DNA of 64,000 nt, from NCBI GenBank assembly GCA_013399695.1, contig VXAU01004747.1:375588-439587 (forward strand). Direction: 5' to 3'. This DNA comes from Formicarius rufipectus (lineage: Eukaryota; Chordata; Aves; Passeriformes; Formicariidae). The translations under genes and the position numbers were made by a program. The notes below the pieces were generated by a model. The model ran no database searches. It was not told the DNA's origin and saw nothing but the letters and a program-made list of their open reading frames with translations. Shown one piece after another: positions 50,321-63,645 of this stretch. The stretch's first letter is position 1; every line of letters begins with the position of its first letter.

Positions 50321-53300
50321 ATGGTCCAGCAACTACTGCATGAGGGGAAATAAACACTTGAATCTGGTGGTTACAGTCCTATATGCTCCTAGCTGCTTGT
50401 GTTGCTGGTGCAGAGTATGTCTGATTTGGCCTATTGTGGCATCTGAGTGGACATCACTCTGCTTGACAGTTGTCTGACCCTCATCTTGATTGTGAAGGGA
50501 AGGGATGTGGCTCATTGTATCTGTTCTGAATTTGGCATGTAGGAGAGACAGTCTCCTGGGGGTGGTAAGGACACTGAAGGTGAGGCTGCTGAACTTGTCA
50601 TTGGAAAAAAATGGAAGATTTTATAGTGGGTAGAAGCTGTTGCTTTACGTAGTCATTCATTTGGAAGTAATGATGTTTTGGCTTCTATCATTTAGTAGCA
50701 TTGTCAGACCCATTGGAAAAAAAACACTTGGAATTTCTATGGCCAAATTATCGTGTCTGAGCATGTGCCACCAAGTACTACTTAAACACTGGAATTTTGT
50801 TGAGGTCTGACAGGTAACTGTCATGTTGTTCATCTGACACAGGAGATCAGCTTAAATAATTTCAGTCCTCCACCAGTCTTAGACGTCTGAGTGTGGTCAA
50901 GGGCAGAAAACATGCCAGCAAAAGTGGTGCTCAAGTAATCTGTTTGGACTCTGATGTTACTTTAAATTCCAAGTCCCACTGTACTGTGGCAGACCTTCAC
51001 CATTCACACAGTGGATACTTTTCTTCATGCAAACAGATGTCCTCATCTGCATGGCTTGATGTGGCCACTGAACTATGGGTTCATGCAAATACAACCTGCA
51101 GTAGATGTTCAAAAGCTGTTTTACTTCCAGTGCTGATTTTATATGACCATCTGGTTATGGGTTAGAATTATTCACTTGTACATATTTGCATCTAAATAGC
51201 TGAAAAGTAATATTAATGAATTACAGGGCATTTCCTAAGCAACTTGAATATTCAGAAATACAGTAGAAAATTAGCAAAAGGAGTAACAGATAATTTCCAA
51301 GGAGAAGCCATTCAGAACTGTAAGCTGTCTCCTTTTGAATTTGGTTATAAATCATTCATGATTAGGCTTTGTAGGAGGATGCTAGAAAATGGAGATGTAG
51401 GAAACTTCTAGGAAGCTGGAAAGAGTACCCTGTCCCTATGTAACCTGAAATTAATAAAAACTGCTTCAAGCATGTGCTCTGTCCACATTTGGAGGAATCT
51501 CCAAAGGAGCCAAGGATTTAGGGTTGTAACAGAAAAGGTCTTAGTAATGAATCAGCTAGTCCAACTGGTGACCCATGAACTCCATGAGTGTTCACATGCT
51601 TCAAGTGATGTCGCATTTTGTGTCTTTGTCAGAGAACAGTTTGGATGATGGGAGAGCTGCTGGGCAAGTTGTAGCTTCAGGCTGGGAAAGAGGTGGATTG
51701 GTGTGAATTGGATACCATCCTTCAGCAATGAGATGTACATGGTGGCTCTTGGCTGTCTGATGTGGCTGTTTGGCTTAGAAGCTTGGAGGTTGTCCATCTT
51801 CATGCTGCAAAGGAAACACCCACTAGATACTTAAGGGCCATAATGGAGTTTGGTTTACAGAGTAATTTCAGACTGAGTGTGTGATGGATTGTTATTGGAG
51901 CCATTTTGGTAGCACCTTTTTAGACCAGAGAGCTCCAGTGCAACATTGAGTGTGAAGAGTGGAAGATCTTGGAGGCAGAGCCTTGGCTTCAGGGAATTAT
52001 GATATGCAGCAGGAGATGCAGGGAAGGGGAGGGGTGTTGTGATTCCCTCTGCTTTTTAGGCATCTTCTGCTTCATGTCCTGCTGATGCACGGTCTGAAGA
52101 GACTCCCTTATTCAGGATTGAGGTGACATTGTGTCATGGTGGAAGCTGAGCTGTGTTGCTCAAGGATTGGAGCCCTGGTACTTTCTGTGCCTCCTGATAA
52201 CCTCTTAAGCCCTCCAGGAAGGTGGCAGAAGAGGCAGAAAGGTGTATGTGATGCTGCATTGACAAGGGACTCTGTGCCTTCTTTTCCTGTACTGTCCCAA
52301 GGCATGCACCTGAAGCATAATAATAAGATATATTGTAGTCAAAACAAGATGGAGTGCACAGAACCCTTGGCAAGGCTCCAGTGGGGCAGTTTTGAAGGTG
52401 GTACTGGGGCAAATGGTTTTTGAGTTGGGTGTAAAAAGGTATAAAATGGTGATGATTTGATGTTGGTGTGTGCCTATGCACTCTGTGCACTTAAAAGCTT
52501 TCATTAAAGAACAGCTCTCTACCTTATCTATACTAATATTGTTTGAAAAGGGGTTTTTTTCCTCCATTTTAGGCAACATACAAACCCAGCCAACAGGCCC
52601 CTGATTGAAACACTCTTGAGCATCTTTATCTGTGGTGTGCTAAATGCTCGTGATTAGTTTTAATTCCAGCTATTTTCAGCTATTAAAGTACTGCTTTCTT
52701 TGCATGGCCTCGTGCTTTTAATTAGCCAAAGCAAGCCCATATGCCACAAAATCCTTTCCTTCATCCAAAAAGGCGGAGAATGTTATCATTTCTGCCACAG
52801 CTCCTCTTTCAGGCACACAAAACAGGACTCAGTATCTGGGCAACCCCCAGGACTGCCAGGAGCCTGTGCTGCTGCAGGCTGTTTCCCTGGTACAGGAAAG
52901 GAGGGGTGGAGGACCCCTTTTGGGGCACATATCAGCTCTGTTCCTTGGGGATCACTGCCTGGGATGGTGGAAACTGAGGATCTGTGATACACGTGCCATC
53001 TCCTCTGGGCTGCTTGCTGTTGAGTGGCATAGGCAGTGCCCACCTCATTGCTCCAGTCCAGGTACCTTCACAGACCTCCCACCTGCTGTTCCTGTAGGGG
53101 CCCTCTCTCCTCCTTTCTCCTTTGCTGTATGCACAGATTTTTCAGATAAGTGATACAATATCATCTTATTTTGTGAGCTATCTGCTGTGCTAGCTGTATT
53201 TTCTGAACACAATAGCACAAATTACTTTACATAACAGAAGTAGGCAATGCAATAATAGCAACAGCAGAGGGAAGGGGGAAATCAACCACTGAGAAAACGA

Positions 53301-53611
53301 GAGAGATGTTTCTAGCTACAAGCTTTAATATTCATAGGAGTTGAATTCATTGCAAGACTGATTTTTGTGGGGCAGTCTTGGAACAAGGGAAACGCGTTGG
53401 TATGGAGTGATGTGGGGGGAAATCCAGGTGATTGTTTTGCCTGAAATTCAGTGGAGAAGGTAGGGACATGCAGAATTACCTTAGGCTAGATGGGTACTCT
53501 ATCTACAAAAGCTGTCAGTGTATCTCCTAAATTGTGTAGTGTGATCATGGACATGGCTTTGTTCTACCTACCCTCCCCATTTTAGTTTTTTTGGCCCTTT
53601 TTTCCCTCCCA
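50321..53611. other. Intronic DNA, no gene recognised
   Basis: No exon or named repeat was seen. Frames of up to 124 codons on the minus strand (52205-52579) and 95-codon + frames overlap one another and are taken as chance. Confidence 0.45.
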
Positions 53612-54350
53612 CTTTGAGAGGGTAACCAGCACTGCATATAATAGTCCCAGTGTGATCCCAGTCCTGAATTACAGAGACTCAGCACAGTCTTTGTATTTCT
53701 TCCTCCTGTTCTGACATTAGTTGTGTTAGTTTTTGATTTTTGAGGGTGTTTTTTTGCCGCAGCTGCACAGTAAGCTGAGCTCAGCATTCAGCTGTTCCTA
53801 TTGACATCTCAAGTTCTTTAGTGAGGAAGTTATTTTATAAATTTGAAAGATGTGTAAATAATGTAGTTTTCTCCTTTTTAGAGGTATTATTTGCACTTAG
53901 CAACATTTAGTGTGACATAACACATTCTTTGCTTAGATTTCACTCAGGTTCATCCCTGTTTTTTCTGGTCTCAGCTAGCTCACATAATTTGGTCTTGTCT
54001 GCAATTTTGTCACTCAGTGGTTGTCCTTGTTTCCAGTTAACTGTTTAAGTAAAATGCGACAGCCTCAGAACTTAATCTTTATCCAACACAAAACTCACTG
54101 CCATAGTAAGGATTTTAACACCATTGGGATATAAACATTGACCGATTTTATTCATTCACTAGCTTGTCATGTTTGAAATATTCAGAGGGTGACAAGACAT
54201 GGTTTTCTTTAGTGCGTATTAAAAAAAGGAGTTATAGCATATTCTTCCAGATATTTAGATATTAAGCTTGTAGAGATTATTTTATTTCACTTGCTGGACC
54301 TAACTTGACTATTTCCTTGTATAGAAGATTCTGGACTGACCTCTGAGATG
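53612..54350 (-). mobile_element. Ancient CR1/L3-like LINE fragment, antisense
   Basis: The order of conserved antisense blocks of old amniote CR1 elements is recognisable despite strong divergence: ccagcactgcatataatag, tttgccgcagctgcacagta, catctcaagttctttagtg, atttgcacttagcaacattt, cacataatttggtcttgtct and tgcaattttgtcactcagtg. It covers part of the 3' half of ORF2. No frame is intact. Confidence 0.65.
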
Positions 54351-56652
54351 CTTTCCAAGTGTGTGGTCTGCTAGTTCCCCAATTTGGTTTATGTTACTGA
54401 ATTTTTAAGTTGTGGAGTTGCCTCATACTGCAAGTCATTGGCTTAATATTTGGGAGTAGCAGCTTTTTGGGATTTACAGTATTGGTTTCTTCCTGAGCTG
54501 TTTCTCCTGGTCCCTCAGTCTCCTGAAGTGTTTTCTTATGTTTAGTGCAGAAAAAGATGGAAGAGAGGCCAGGGCTAAAATTTTGAGGGTTAATGTTAAA
54601 CTAGTTTCTTCTAAATGAATTGGAGATTAATGAAGCTATTCAAGTGCAAGAAGGATGATAGTTTTTCCTTGTGTAATGTGAACAGTTAGGAGTGTGATAT
54701 TGGGGGCATGGTCAAGTGAAGTGGGACTTGAAGCAAAATAGGGAAATGGGTCAGGATAAGAGGAAATGAAAGTGCGGATGACAGTTTCAGTGAAGGGAGT
54801 TTCAAGAAAACTGTAATGATGATTAATTAGACTTCTCTCTAAATTACTTGTCTCATCTGTACATCTAAAAGCTGTTCAGATGTGTAGCATACTTTTAGTG
54901 TCCTACAGATAACCAGAGTAAGTAAACTAGCTATGAAGTTGCAAATCAAAGTATCGGAAGTAAAGTTCATTGTGGTCTTGAACTGCACTGTTAATGCTAT
55001 TACTACTGTTATTTTTAGCTCTGTTTCCTAAGGAAATCAAGTAGAGGTGATTGATGCAATTGTGTAAGAACCTCTTGGCTGATGAGTCTCAGGTGGATGG
55101 GTGGAGGAGAACAGTCCTCCTAATGCCCTCACCAAAGGAAGGATGGGCAGAACAGACCTCATATATTCTGGTTTAGTCCTCCATTTGCTGAAAGGTCGTG
55201 AGCACCTGGGCAGTCAGCCTGGCATATACTGCATGGGCAACCAGCACTTGTGCAGTGCAGGAACAGCAGTGGTGGCTGCTGTGCTGAGTAGGGTGCACTG
55301 CTGGGAACAAGGAGTGCAACTAGGCATGGTGGCAAACTGTTGATGTTGGGAACAAAAGGAGGAAGTACACACTGGTGTGATGCAGAGTGCATAGGAGAAG
55401 CTGATCTGAGACATGTTGGAAGTTGGGCAAACCCAGAGAGGATGAAGGAAGTAGTTTTGTGAGCAGCAGAACTAATGGTGCCTCATGTTTGTATCTCATC
55501 CCTTGCAATCCATTCTCCCTGAGGGAAGAGTCACCCTCAGGAGCACTGGGGCAGAACTGTTCCTGGAAAGGGGACTTTTGGAGGGATAAGACATAAATTA
55601 TAAAAGCTTGATAAATTCTGCAGCTCAGGGCACGTTGCTCTCACTGTTATGTAGCAGGACCAGGATCTGGTTGTGGTAAACCTTGTATAAACATAGGAAG
55701 AGAAAATGGTACTGGCTTTAAAGAGTTTGTTTAGCTGCATAGTAAGACATTGTACAGTAGACTTGGCATGTAGTCCTCCTTTGTCCTGTGTGACTGAGGT
55801 CATAACACTTTGAGTACTCTGAGCTCCAGGGGGATCTTGAAAGGACAAAAATGAGAAAAGCAGCAGAAGAAAAAATGAGGTAAAATACCAAAGGATCTGG
55901 AAGGATTGGTGTTTTTTTTCCTTCTTTTATTTTTTTCCCCCCTCAATCAGGAAAGAGTCAAAGTTTCAATTGTGGGTTGTTTGACTTATCAATAAGTCAA
56001 GAGAAAAGCTGGAAGGAATTTACAGCAACAGGAAAAGTTTCTGTTCCAGGGAATGGGAAGAATTTACTTTAAGGCTGTAGAAATGCTGGAAACTTATGGT
56101 GGAGGAAAGGGACACAATATTTTGAATATTCAGAAGAGCTTTGTGCCTGTGAAGGTGTTAAGCTGATGAATGCCCCATGGCTTGTGACACTGGTGACCCA
56201 GATCAAATGCACTAGAAACTATGTTGCTAGGATTCTTCAGGTCAGAGTCCAGAGAGGAGGCCTGATTGCTGTGTGTAATTCTATCACTGCTGACTTGCAT
56301 ATTTCTAGGGAGACAAGCATCAGCTCAACTACAAAATTAAGAAGGAATATGGCAATTACCAGGAAGCCCTATCACTGTTTTTTTGGCTCTAGCTGAACCC
56401 CACAGGCCTTAGGAGTGTCCTATACTTTCCTGGGTACCACTATGAGGAGTGAAAAAGTCTGGGAGCAACCCTATCCACAGTGGCAGCAGTCCAGGAGGGA
56501 CCACTTATGGTTTCCTTTAAAGAAAAGGGGATGAGAAGGCCACAGGAGGCAAGATTGTGTATGAAGATAGCTCAACAGAAAGAGTTACTTAGGGAAAGAA
56601 GAAGAGCAGCTGTGCCACAAATAAGAAGCTGTGCAGGAACAAGAGATGTCAA

Positions 56653-56742
56653 TGCTGAATTCCAGGAGGATGGAGCAGCTCAACATCTAGGGTTGTGCTG
56701 AATTCCAGGAGGATGGAGCAGCTCAACATCTAGGGTTGTGCT
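56653..56742. repeat. 43-bp tandem duplication, two identical copies
   Basis: The unit starting tgctgaattccaggaggatg occurs at 56653-56695 and again, without a mismatch, at 56696-56738, followed by four bases of a third copy. Identity implies a recent event or possible polymorphism. It is not in a recognised gene. Confidence 0.97.
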
Positions 56743-57756
56743 AAGGTCAAAGAGAATGAGCCAAGAGAAAGCCATGGTTTGCAGAAGATGAGATCATTAG
56801 CTATCCCAGGCAGTTCCAGTGCTCTGACTGTCAGAGCCTGATCTAAAAACAGGCTTGGTTTATGCCATGTATAAAAATGAAAGTGGTGTTTCGTGCCACC
56901 CCCCCAGCCCTCTACCTTAGAAGAGGGAGGGCTGTAAAGTGAGAATGTGTCAGGGCAAAGGTGAAAATGTGCAGGGAATAGATGTAGTGACATCTAGCAA
57001 GGTGGCAGAAGAGTTATGGAGAAGAAACTTGGAATTGTTACATTAGGACAGTGAAGTGGGAGAGGGGTGAAAGGAGTGGGAAGTGGTGCAAAAGGAATAA
57101 GACATGAGGAATACCCTGAAGGATGTGAGGAGGATTAAATAATACCCTGGGAGCAGTGAAAAGCAATAGGGAGTGATATTATTGAGATTTAGACCAATCT
57201 TATATTGAAAGGAAATTACATGTGCTCTAACTGCTCCTAATACATGTGTGTAAGCTGCAATCCTGCATGCATACGTTTTTTCAATGATAAGGAAATAAGT
57301 AGCAAATTAATTAGGAACTGGGAGCACTGTCCAGATTGTCTGGCAATACATAAAGGAAAGATTGTCAAGTGCCATGACTGAAGAGGAGATTGGAGCTCAA
57401 AGGCGGCTTGGGCACTTGGCAGTCAGGTTAACTGAGCTAGACAAAAAATTGAAAAAAAAAAAAATTGGCTGACAAACAAAACTTCTGAAACTGGTTTGTG
57501 TCACTTCAGCATTTCTCAGTGCAATACCATCTTGTTGCTACCTTTTCCATGAACACTGAGTTAAGCAGACATTCCTCTGCCTGTTTACCTTACAAAAGAA
57601 ACTGAGGTGAAGAGGAATAAGTATGCTGAGCATCTCTAGGGCTGGTCTGAGCCTGATATTTCGGTCTGGCCTCTCTGACAGTGACTAGTGGGGAAAGAGA
57701 CGGTTGCCTGAAAGGTATGTTTACCTTCTGTTAACTAGTGTGAATCATAGCAGCTG

Positions 57757-57806
57757 TATTAATTGATCAATCTGTATTAATGCAAATAATTGTTTTTATA
57801 AATTAG
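57757..57806. promoter_or_regulatory. Octamer and TAAT motif block
   Basis: The block contains the palindromic attgatcaat, two attaat cores, a perfect POU octamer ATGCAAAT (57780-57787) and a SOX-like attgtt directly after it. POU and SOX factors commonly bind such adjacent sites in neural enhancers. This is a motif-based suggestion only. Confidence 0.3.
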
Positions 57807-58819
57807 AAATGGAGTGTTAAGGAGGGTTGGCTTGGCCTGAAGGTCTGACTCAAAATGATGAGAGTAAACTGACCCTGGAAGGGAAAAAAACCCCAAATGA
57901 GCATCACAGAAAGTAATAATGATGCCCATTTCATCTGCCACAACTCACAGCTGCCCCTCACTTGCTCCATGCTCCTGCTTGGAGATGAGACGTTGTTTGT
58001 CTGCCTATGACTCCATTATGCTTAGGCACTTCAAAAAATCAAGCAGTAAATTTGATTGCCTTGATTATAAATGTCATCCAGCTCAGAAGAAAGAGGAATG
58101 GCTGAGCTGGGGCTGGTCCAGTATGTAACTTCTGCTGATTAACCACAGCAGGAGCGCCTCACAAGGAGGTGTCCAGACCTTGCTGCAGACAAGTGTGGAT
58201 TTATCCCCTGTGTATGATTTAGAGACTGGTGTAAGTGCTGGTGTTTTGAGCCTCTCTAGTAATGATAATTCTGCATATGGTTTTATTTTCCTATGACTTG
58301 CTTGGTTTTATGTTGGATGATGTGAGAGTCCTGGTCTTGCTACCTTCTGTGGCCGTGAGTTCTGCTGTTTAGTCATATGTTGAAATTGAGGGTAGGGGGC
58401 GGAGCAGAGCAGTATTCCTATCTGCCAGCTTTGGGTTTATCTTCTAGCGACACTGTGTATCCTCTTGTCCTTGCTCTGGGGGCAGAGAATTTTCTCACTG
58501 TTTTGACTATTTTATACATTACTATGATGCTTCCTGGTAAGATGAGCTCAGGATCAAAAAGGATGGCTGGAGTTGTCTTATGAAGCATCCTGCAATCATG
58601 AACCACTGTGCTGTTAAGTGCAGAATGAACTGCCAAGAACATACCCTCATATGTCAGAGGCTGTTAAATATTCATGTGCTTTACAGCAGATGCAAGACCA
58701 AGCCACTAGCAGATCAAAAATCTCAAACAGTAAAATCCTGTGGTGACAACCCTGCCTGTCAGGAGTCAAGGGTAATATTAATATAATCAGTGTGGGGAAG
58801 AGGATTTCCTTGGTTGAAG

Positions 58820-60080
58820 GGACCAGAAACCAACTTAGTTTCTCCTCTTTGGAGACAATATTGTTCCCAGGCTGGCTATAGCTTCTATTGCCTTGCTCTG
58901 AACCCTGATCTATGATCTGCAAAAACTGTTGCAACCTAAGATGACCACTCCTGCCTACTGCTTTCTGAAGTTTTCCTCCTTTCAGGTCTCTTGTAGGTGG
59001 AGACCTTGATCGATGGCACTGTGGTTGGCTGAGCAGTGCTGAGTTGGTTACAGGACCCCAGCTCCTGTGCATAGGCTGTTGCTGCTCAAAATCCTATGAA
59101 ATGACTTGTAGCAGCTTTAATGTGGGTTTTCCAAGCAAATCAGTTTGTTTTTTATTGACAGGGTCACTTATCATTGTGTTGACCCTCTACCTCACTTAGG
59201 TTAAGTTTCAGTTCAATGCCCAAGAATCCACTCTGGTCTTGAGAGGCTATTTTGAACTACCCAAAATAATCTGTATCCTCTGCAGACCATGACCCCACCA
59301 AGTGCTCTTTCCACATTACTTATATATTGTTTAAACCATCAGTACAGCACTTGCTTCCTTTACTCTGAACTAATGTCCTTCTGAATGACTCCTGCTGTTC
59401 TCTAAACAGTTTTCTAAAATCTAGTGTCATTTGTGTATCTCTTCACTACCTCCTCCTAGGATATTGCGCTTAATTACATTGTGAACCCTATTACTTAAGG
59501 GCTCAGGTGTTGTCACTTCTTGAATTAGCTTCTGCAGGTTGTTGAAAATTAAGTCAGGAATAGCTGCTTTTGCCTGTGAGTGCTCAAATTAGCTGTTCCA
59601 ACCAGCAATTGTTTAAAGCACTGGGAAGCTGTTGTGTTCTTTGTGCCAGCTCACAGGTGAATTTCCTCATCTTCATTTTGTTTAAATTGTGTGTGTCTTT
59701 TGAAGCTATACACCCAGTTGTCTTTCACTAGAGCCCTAATGATAGATGTGCAGCATGGGATTACAAAGATATTGCATCTCCTGGGGTTGTGAATTCATGC
59801 AGAGTTGATGGTATGATCTTCTGCAAGCAGTTTTCCCCCCTCAAGAGTTTTAAGGTTTTTGAGTTGACTCCATTGAGGTATTGAAAAGACTGCATTATTC
59901 CTCCAACCTTTGGCTTGAACCCACTCTTCTACCTGACTTGCAGCCAGTTATTATCACATTTGCTTTTTAGTGTTCCACCAAGTTTCTGTTTCTGTCACTT
60001 CAGTGTATTAGTCATCATCCATTGCCAGAATTTCTAGTTCTCCTTAAAATCAGCTCATTTTGAGATGTTTAAAGCTAGGC
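58820..60080 (-). mobile_element. Possible ancient CR1-type LINE 5' part, antisense
   Basis: Parts resemble antisense blocks of the endonuclease end of old amniote CR1 elements, for example ttccaccaagtttctgtttc, agaatttctagttctcctt near 60025-60045, and gaaaattaagtcaggaat near 59545. The match is patchy and divergence is high, so the limits are approximate. It could instead be unique DNA. Confidence 0.35.
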
Positions 60081-63000
60081 TTGAAGGGGATAGGGGGGAG
60101 TACAAGAACAAACAGGAGGCAATAGTAGAAATGCTAATGTTAAACCTTCCTCCTTTATTTAAGACTGTATAAGATGCTACTTGATCTGTATTTCTTGTTA
60201 CTGTCTTCTCTGAAATTGCATGAGTTGCTGAGGGAATGTGATTTCTGGGCTTCCACTTGCCAACTAACTGGTTTGGTTTTTTATCTGCTCTAATGAAAGC
60301 AAGCAAATTGGAGTTAGCAGGTGAGAAAGGACTGTTAGTAATTCTCCTTCACTCTGCTGTGTAAACCTGATAGGTTTAAGGTGCTGAGGGCTATGGGGCT
60401 TTGTTCTCTGCCCCTACTAGCATGATACACTGTGCTGGAAGCAGGGCTGCCAGCTCTAGGGCATGGAAAATAGTGCAATTTCCTGTCCCATACCTCGGCA
60501 GGCCCCCCGTGTCCTTCAGGTTTGTCCCATCCCTGAAGGTGAAGGTAGGCACTGCAAAGGGGCCAAGCCTGGTTTGGAAAACAGGATTAGGCATCCTGGG
60601 CAATGGGGTATCTTCCTCCTGGGTGGGGGTCACATATCATAGGCTGTGAGATTATGCTGATGCTTGGCTGTAGGGCTCTGCAGGGAAGGGACTGAGGGGA
60701 TCTCCCACAGATTAATCGCGTTAAGACATTCTTCACAGGGCATATAATCTGTGTCAGCATTTGTGAGTTCAGACCCACTGACGAAAGTTACTCTGCAGCC
60801 AGCTGGGAGCTGGATAAATAGAGCAGATACTGCTGAACATAATGACTTTCAGCACTCTGTGCAAACATCTGAAAGCCAAAAAGAAAAAACTCAGTGGAGA
60901 AAAAGGGGCCAAAGCTGAATGCTTAAATTGGTCCAGGTGTGCATAGTGTCTCAGATGAATATAGGGGACAGCATATGAATTCACAGTCATGTTTCTGGGG
61001 AACTTTGCCCTGGAACCAGTTTAAGTTGGAAATTGCTGATTCAGTGAAATCAGCATTAATTTGTTGTCACTCTTTTTACCCCCTGGAAATCATGTGCATG
61101 TTTTAATCAGTTCAGTATATTGCCTTTGACTTTATATGCTAATGTAAAAGTCAACATGGTAATGGTGATAGTCAAAACCCTCAGGTCAAAACAATGTACT
61201 TCAAACAAGTCAAAGCAAAATGTATTTTTGAATACATTGTTTTGGGTCATTGCAAATTAACGCAACACAGACTTTTAGGGCACACAGCATTTGACTCCCA
61301 ACAGCAATATTAGGAATCTGTGGCCTTAATGTCCAGATAAACTCAATGTTCAGTTTACTTCTCTTATTTTTAAGAGTTCAGTTTTGATAATTGCTGTGGG
61401 GCTGACAGCCCTGAAGAACAAGCCTTAATGCATTTCTGCAACTCCCATCTTTAAAGTTTGATATGCCCTGGCAAATCCTCTGTTTCTGAAGCTATCCTTT
61501 ATGATTTTTCTTTCAAAGCTTGTAATGTTTCACTACGTCTGTCAAAGCACAAGTTTAGCTGTGAGGTGGACAATGGGTTCTGCCAGGCAGTCTGTGTGCG
61601 TTCCCCACACATTGCTGGCTCAGAGCACCCTCTCTACAGGCTTGGAGGTTTGTACTGTGCTCAGGATGTCTGTGACAGCCCATCCAGACTGCACAAATGA
61701 GAAAAGGCAGTGCAGGACTGAGGGTGTCATGCCTGGATTGGCACAGAAACTTACTGTGGGTACTGGGCTTTGTGGGAAGGGTAAAGATGAAGCCTAGTAG
61801 GGATAGTGGCTTTTGGATCCCTGTTCAACCCACCTGTCAAAGGCATTTGCTGTGTTTTCAGTTGGTTTTGGATAGTGATCTGCATGCAAGGTCATATTAG
61901 AAATTGGACAACCCTGCAGGAAACAGAGCATGAGTCTCCCAGGGGAGGGCTTTGTGCTTGTCCTCCTGCCATCTCTGCAAGAATGGAGCAGGCAGGGTGC
62001 TGAGCATTCCTAGTCCTCTTTGCTCTTTTGTTGGCTGCTGTTTCCCAGGTGAGAAAACCAGGGCCTGTGTTGGGAACCAGGCAGGAGACATGGCTGCTGT
62101 CATCCTCCTCGGGCCACAGCATGGAGGAAAGGCTGAGATACGGAACCAAACATGTCAATTGTCCTTGCTGGACATAACCAAAGGTATATCCCACCGGGTA
62201 TCATGGCAGCATGAGCTTATTTCCACAGAGCATAGCCTGCACCACCCCTACTCTGATAACCTTCCTGATGCCAGAGCAATGTGGGGCAGCTGGGGGGAAG
62301 CAGACTACAAGCTCCCTTCCAGAGCTGGAGCACTGCAGGAGAGGTACAAGTAATGGAAATTGAAATGCAAATTCTTTTTCAGAGTGGAGAAAAGGCCCCC
62401 ATAAATCAGGAGTGACAAGAACACAAAGACACCATCAGGATGCATTTGCAAAATCAAGGGATGTTTCATATATCTGAGAGAACCAAGGCACAACCTCCGC
62501 TCCTGAAATAAACCAAATCCATTTTTTTCCTCATCAGTGAGACAGTCTCTGAAATTCCCTGTTTGAAGAGCAACAGAAAAACAGAAAGGAGATTTGAGCT
62601 AAATTTTGCTCAGATGTGGCTTGTTTTCTAATCCAGACAGGAAAACATTTATTTAAAAGGGTCAGTGAAAAAATAAACAGTTCCTCCCTTTCTCCACATC
62701 CAGTGACATGACAGGGATCTGCATCTTTTCTCTAGATTTAATCATCTTCAAATAAATGGTACTGCTGCTCAGAATGATATAATTGTGTAGTCCAGAAAGA
62801 GTAACCTCATGGCAAAGAGCAGAAATGTTCAGAGACCCTGACCACAGGACACAAGCAAGAGGAGCCTGGCAGCATAGGAAGCTTTTCCCAAGGCTTGAAC
62901 CTGTAATAAGAGCTATGCATTTCACCTGTGCATAGATCTAGGCAAGCTGAAGGTGCTGCTATAGCAAGAGGTGGAAGTTTTATACTGAAATCAGAAGTGA

Positions 63001-63504
63001 CAGAGCTGAGTGATAGAATTTGGTCATTCAAGCCCTGCCTTGGATTTTAGCTTCTCTTCAGCATTTTGTCAGAAGCCCCAAATCCATCTATCTTTTTCTG
63101 TAGCAAATGATAAAACCCCTGTGTCTGACTGTCTTCCATGTTAGACTTGAGACAGGTCTTTCAGGCTTACCAATTGGCTTTCCTAACGAGACAATTTGTG
63201 CTGGGTTTGTCTACTTCCATTTAAAAATTCCTGAGGAGCCCAGCTCCCGTGGGTGAGTTATCTTTAACCCAGCCTTGCTGTGAAGCAGGTTTTCTGTGCA
63301 GTTGTCAATGTGTCTCAAAACCAGACTGATTGTCCAATACTATCTCTGTATTGAGGAAAATGTGATTATTTGTGTGCAAGTGGTCTAGTGAATCAACTGT
63401 AACAAATTTGAGCTCTGCTTTTGACTGCAATTGTGTGGCCTTGTCCCACATGTAGCACCGGGTCACACTGGTGAGACTGAAGCAGTTGCCATCTTCTGTT
63501 CCCT
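60081..63504. other. Intronic DNA, no gene recognised
   Basis: No exon or named repeat was seen. The nested inverted repeat at 61188-61243 is the only structured element. A 133-codon + frame at 61952-62353 overlaps minus frames and has no domain. Confidence 0.45.
61188..61243. repeat. Nested inverted repeats in AT-rich DNA
   Basis: aaaacaatgta (61188-61198) pairs exactly with tacattgtttt (61233-61243). Inside, aatgtatt (61219-61226) pairs exactly with aatacatt (61231-61238) around tttg. The two hairpins share bases, so they are mutually exclusive folds. Function is unknown. Confidence 0.85.
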
Positions 63505-63645
63505 TAGTTTAAAGCTGGATTGGATGAGACCCTGAGCAACACAATCAAGTGGATGGTATCCATGCCCATGGTAGGGGGTTTGGAACTACATGACCTTTAA
63601 GGTCCCTTCCAACCTAACCAATCCACCAAGATATGATGCTACATT
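63505..63645 (+). mobile_element. CR1 LINE 3'-end fragment, sense
   Basis: The tract reads tttaaagctggattggatga, then catgcccatggtaggggg, tttggaactacatgacctt and taaggtcccttccaaccta, the sense 3' end of an avian CR1. The terminal repeat is degenerate (gatatgatgct). It is 5'-truncated. Confidence 0.88.

Larger units (their letters stand above)
54351..58819. other. Intronic DNA with a tandem duplication and a POU/homeodomain-like block
   Basis: No exon was recognised. The 43-bp duplication (56653-56742) and the AT-rich motif block (57757-57806) are listed separately. A-runs occur at 57451. Confidence 0.45.

Noticed and set aside
51510..51590. Stretch resembling a CR1 tail (aaggtcttagtaatgaatca)
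   Set aside because: Only a few words match and the order of neighbouring CR1 blocks is missing.
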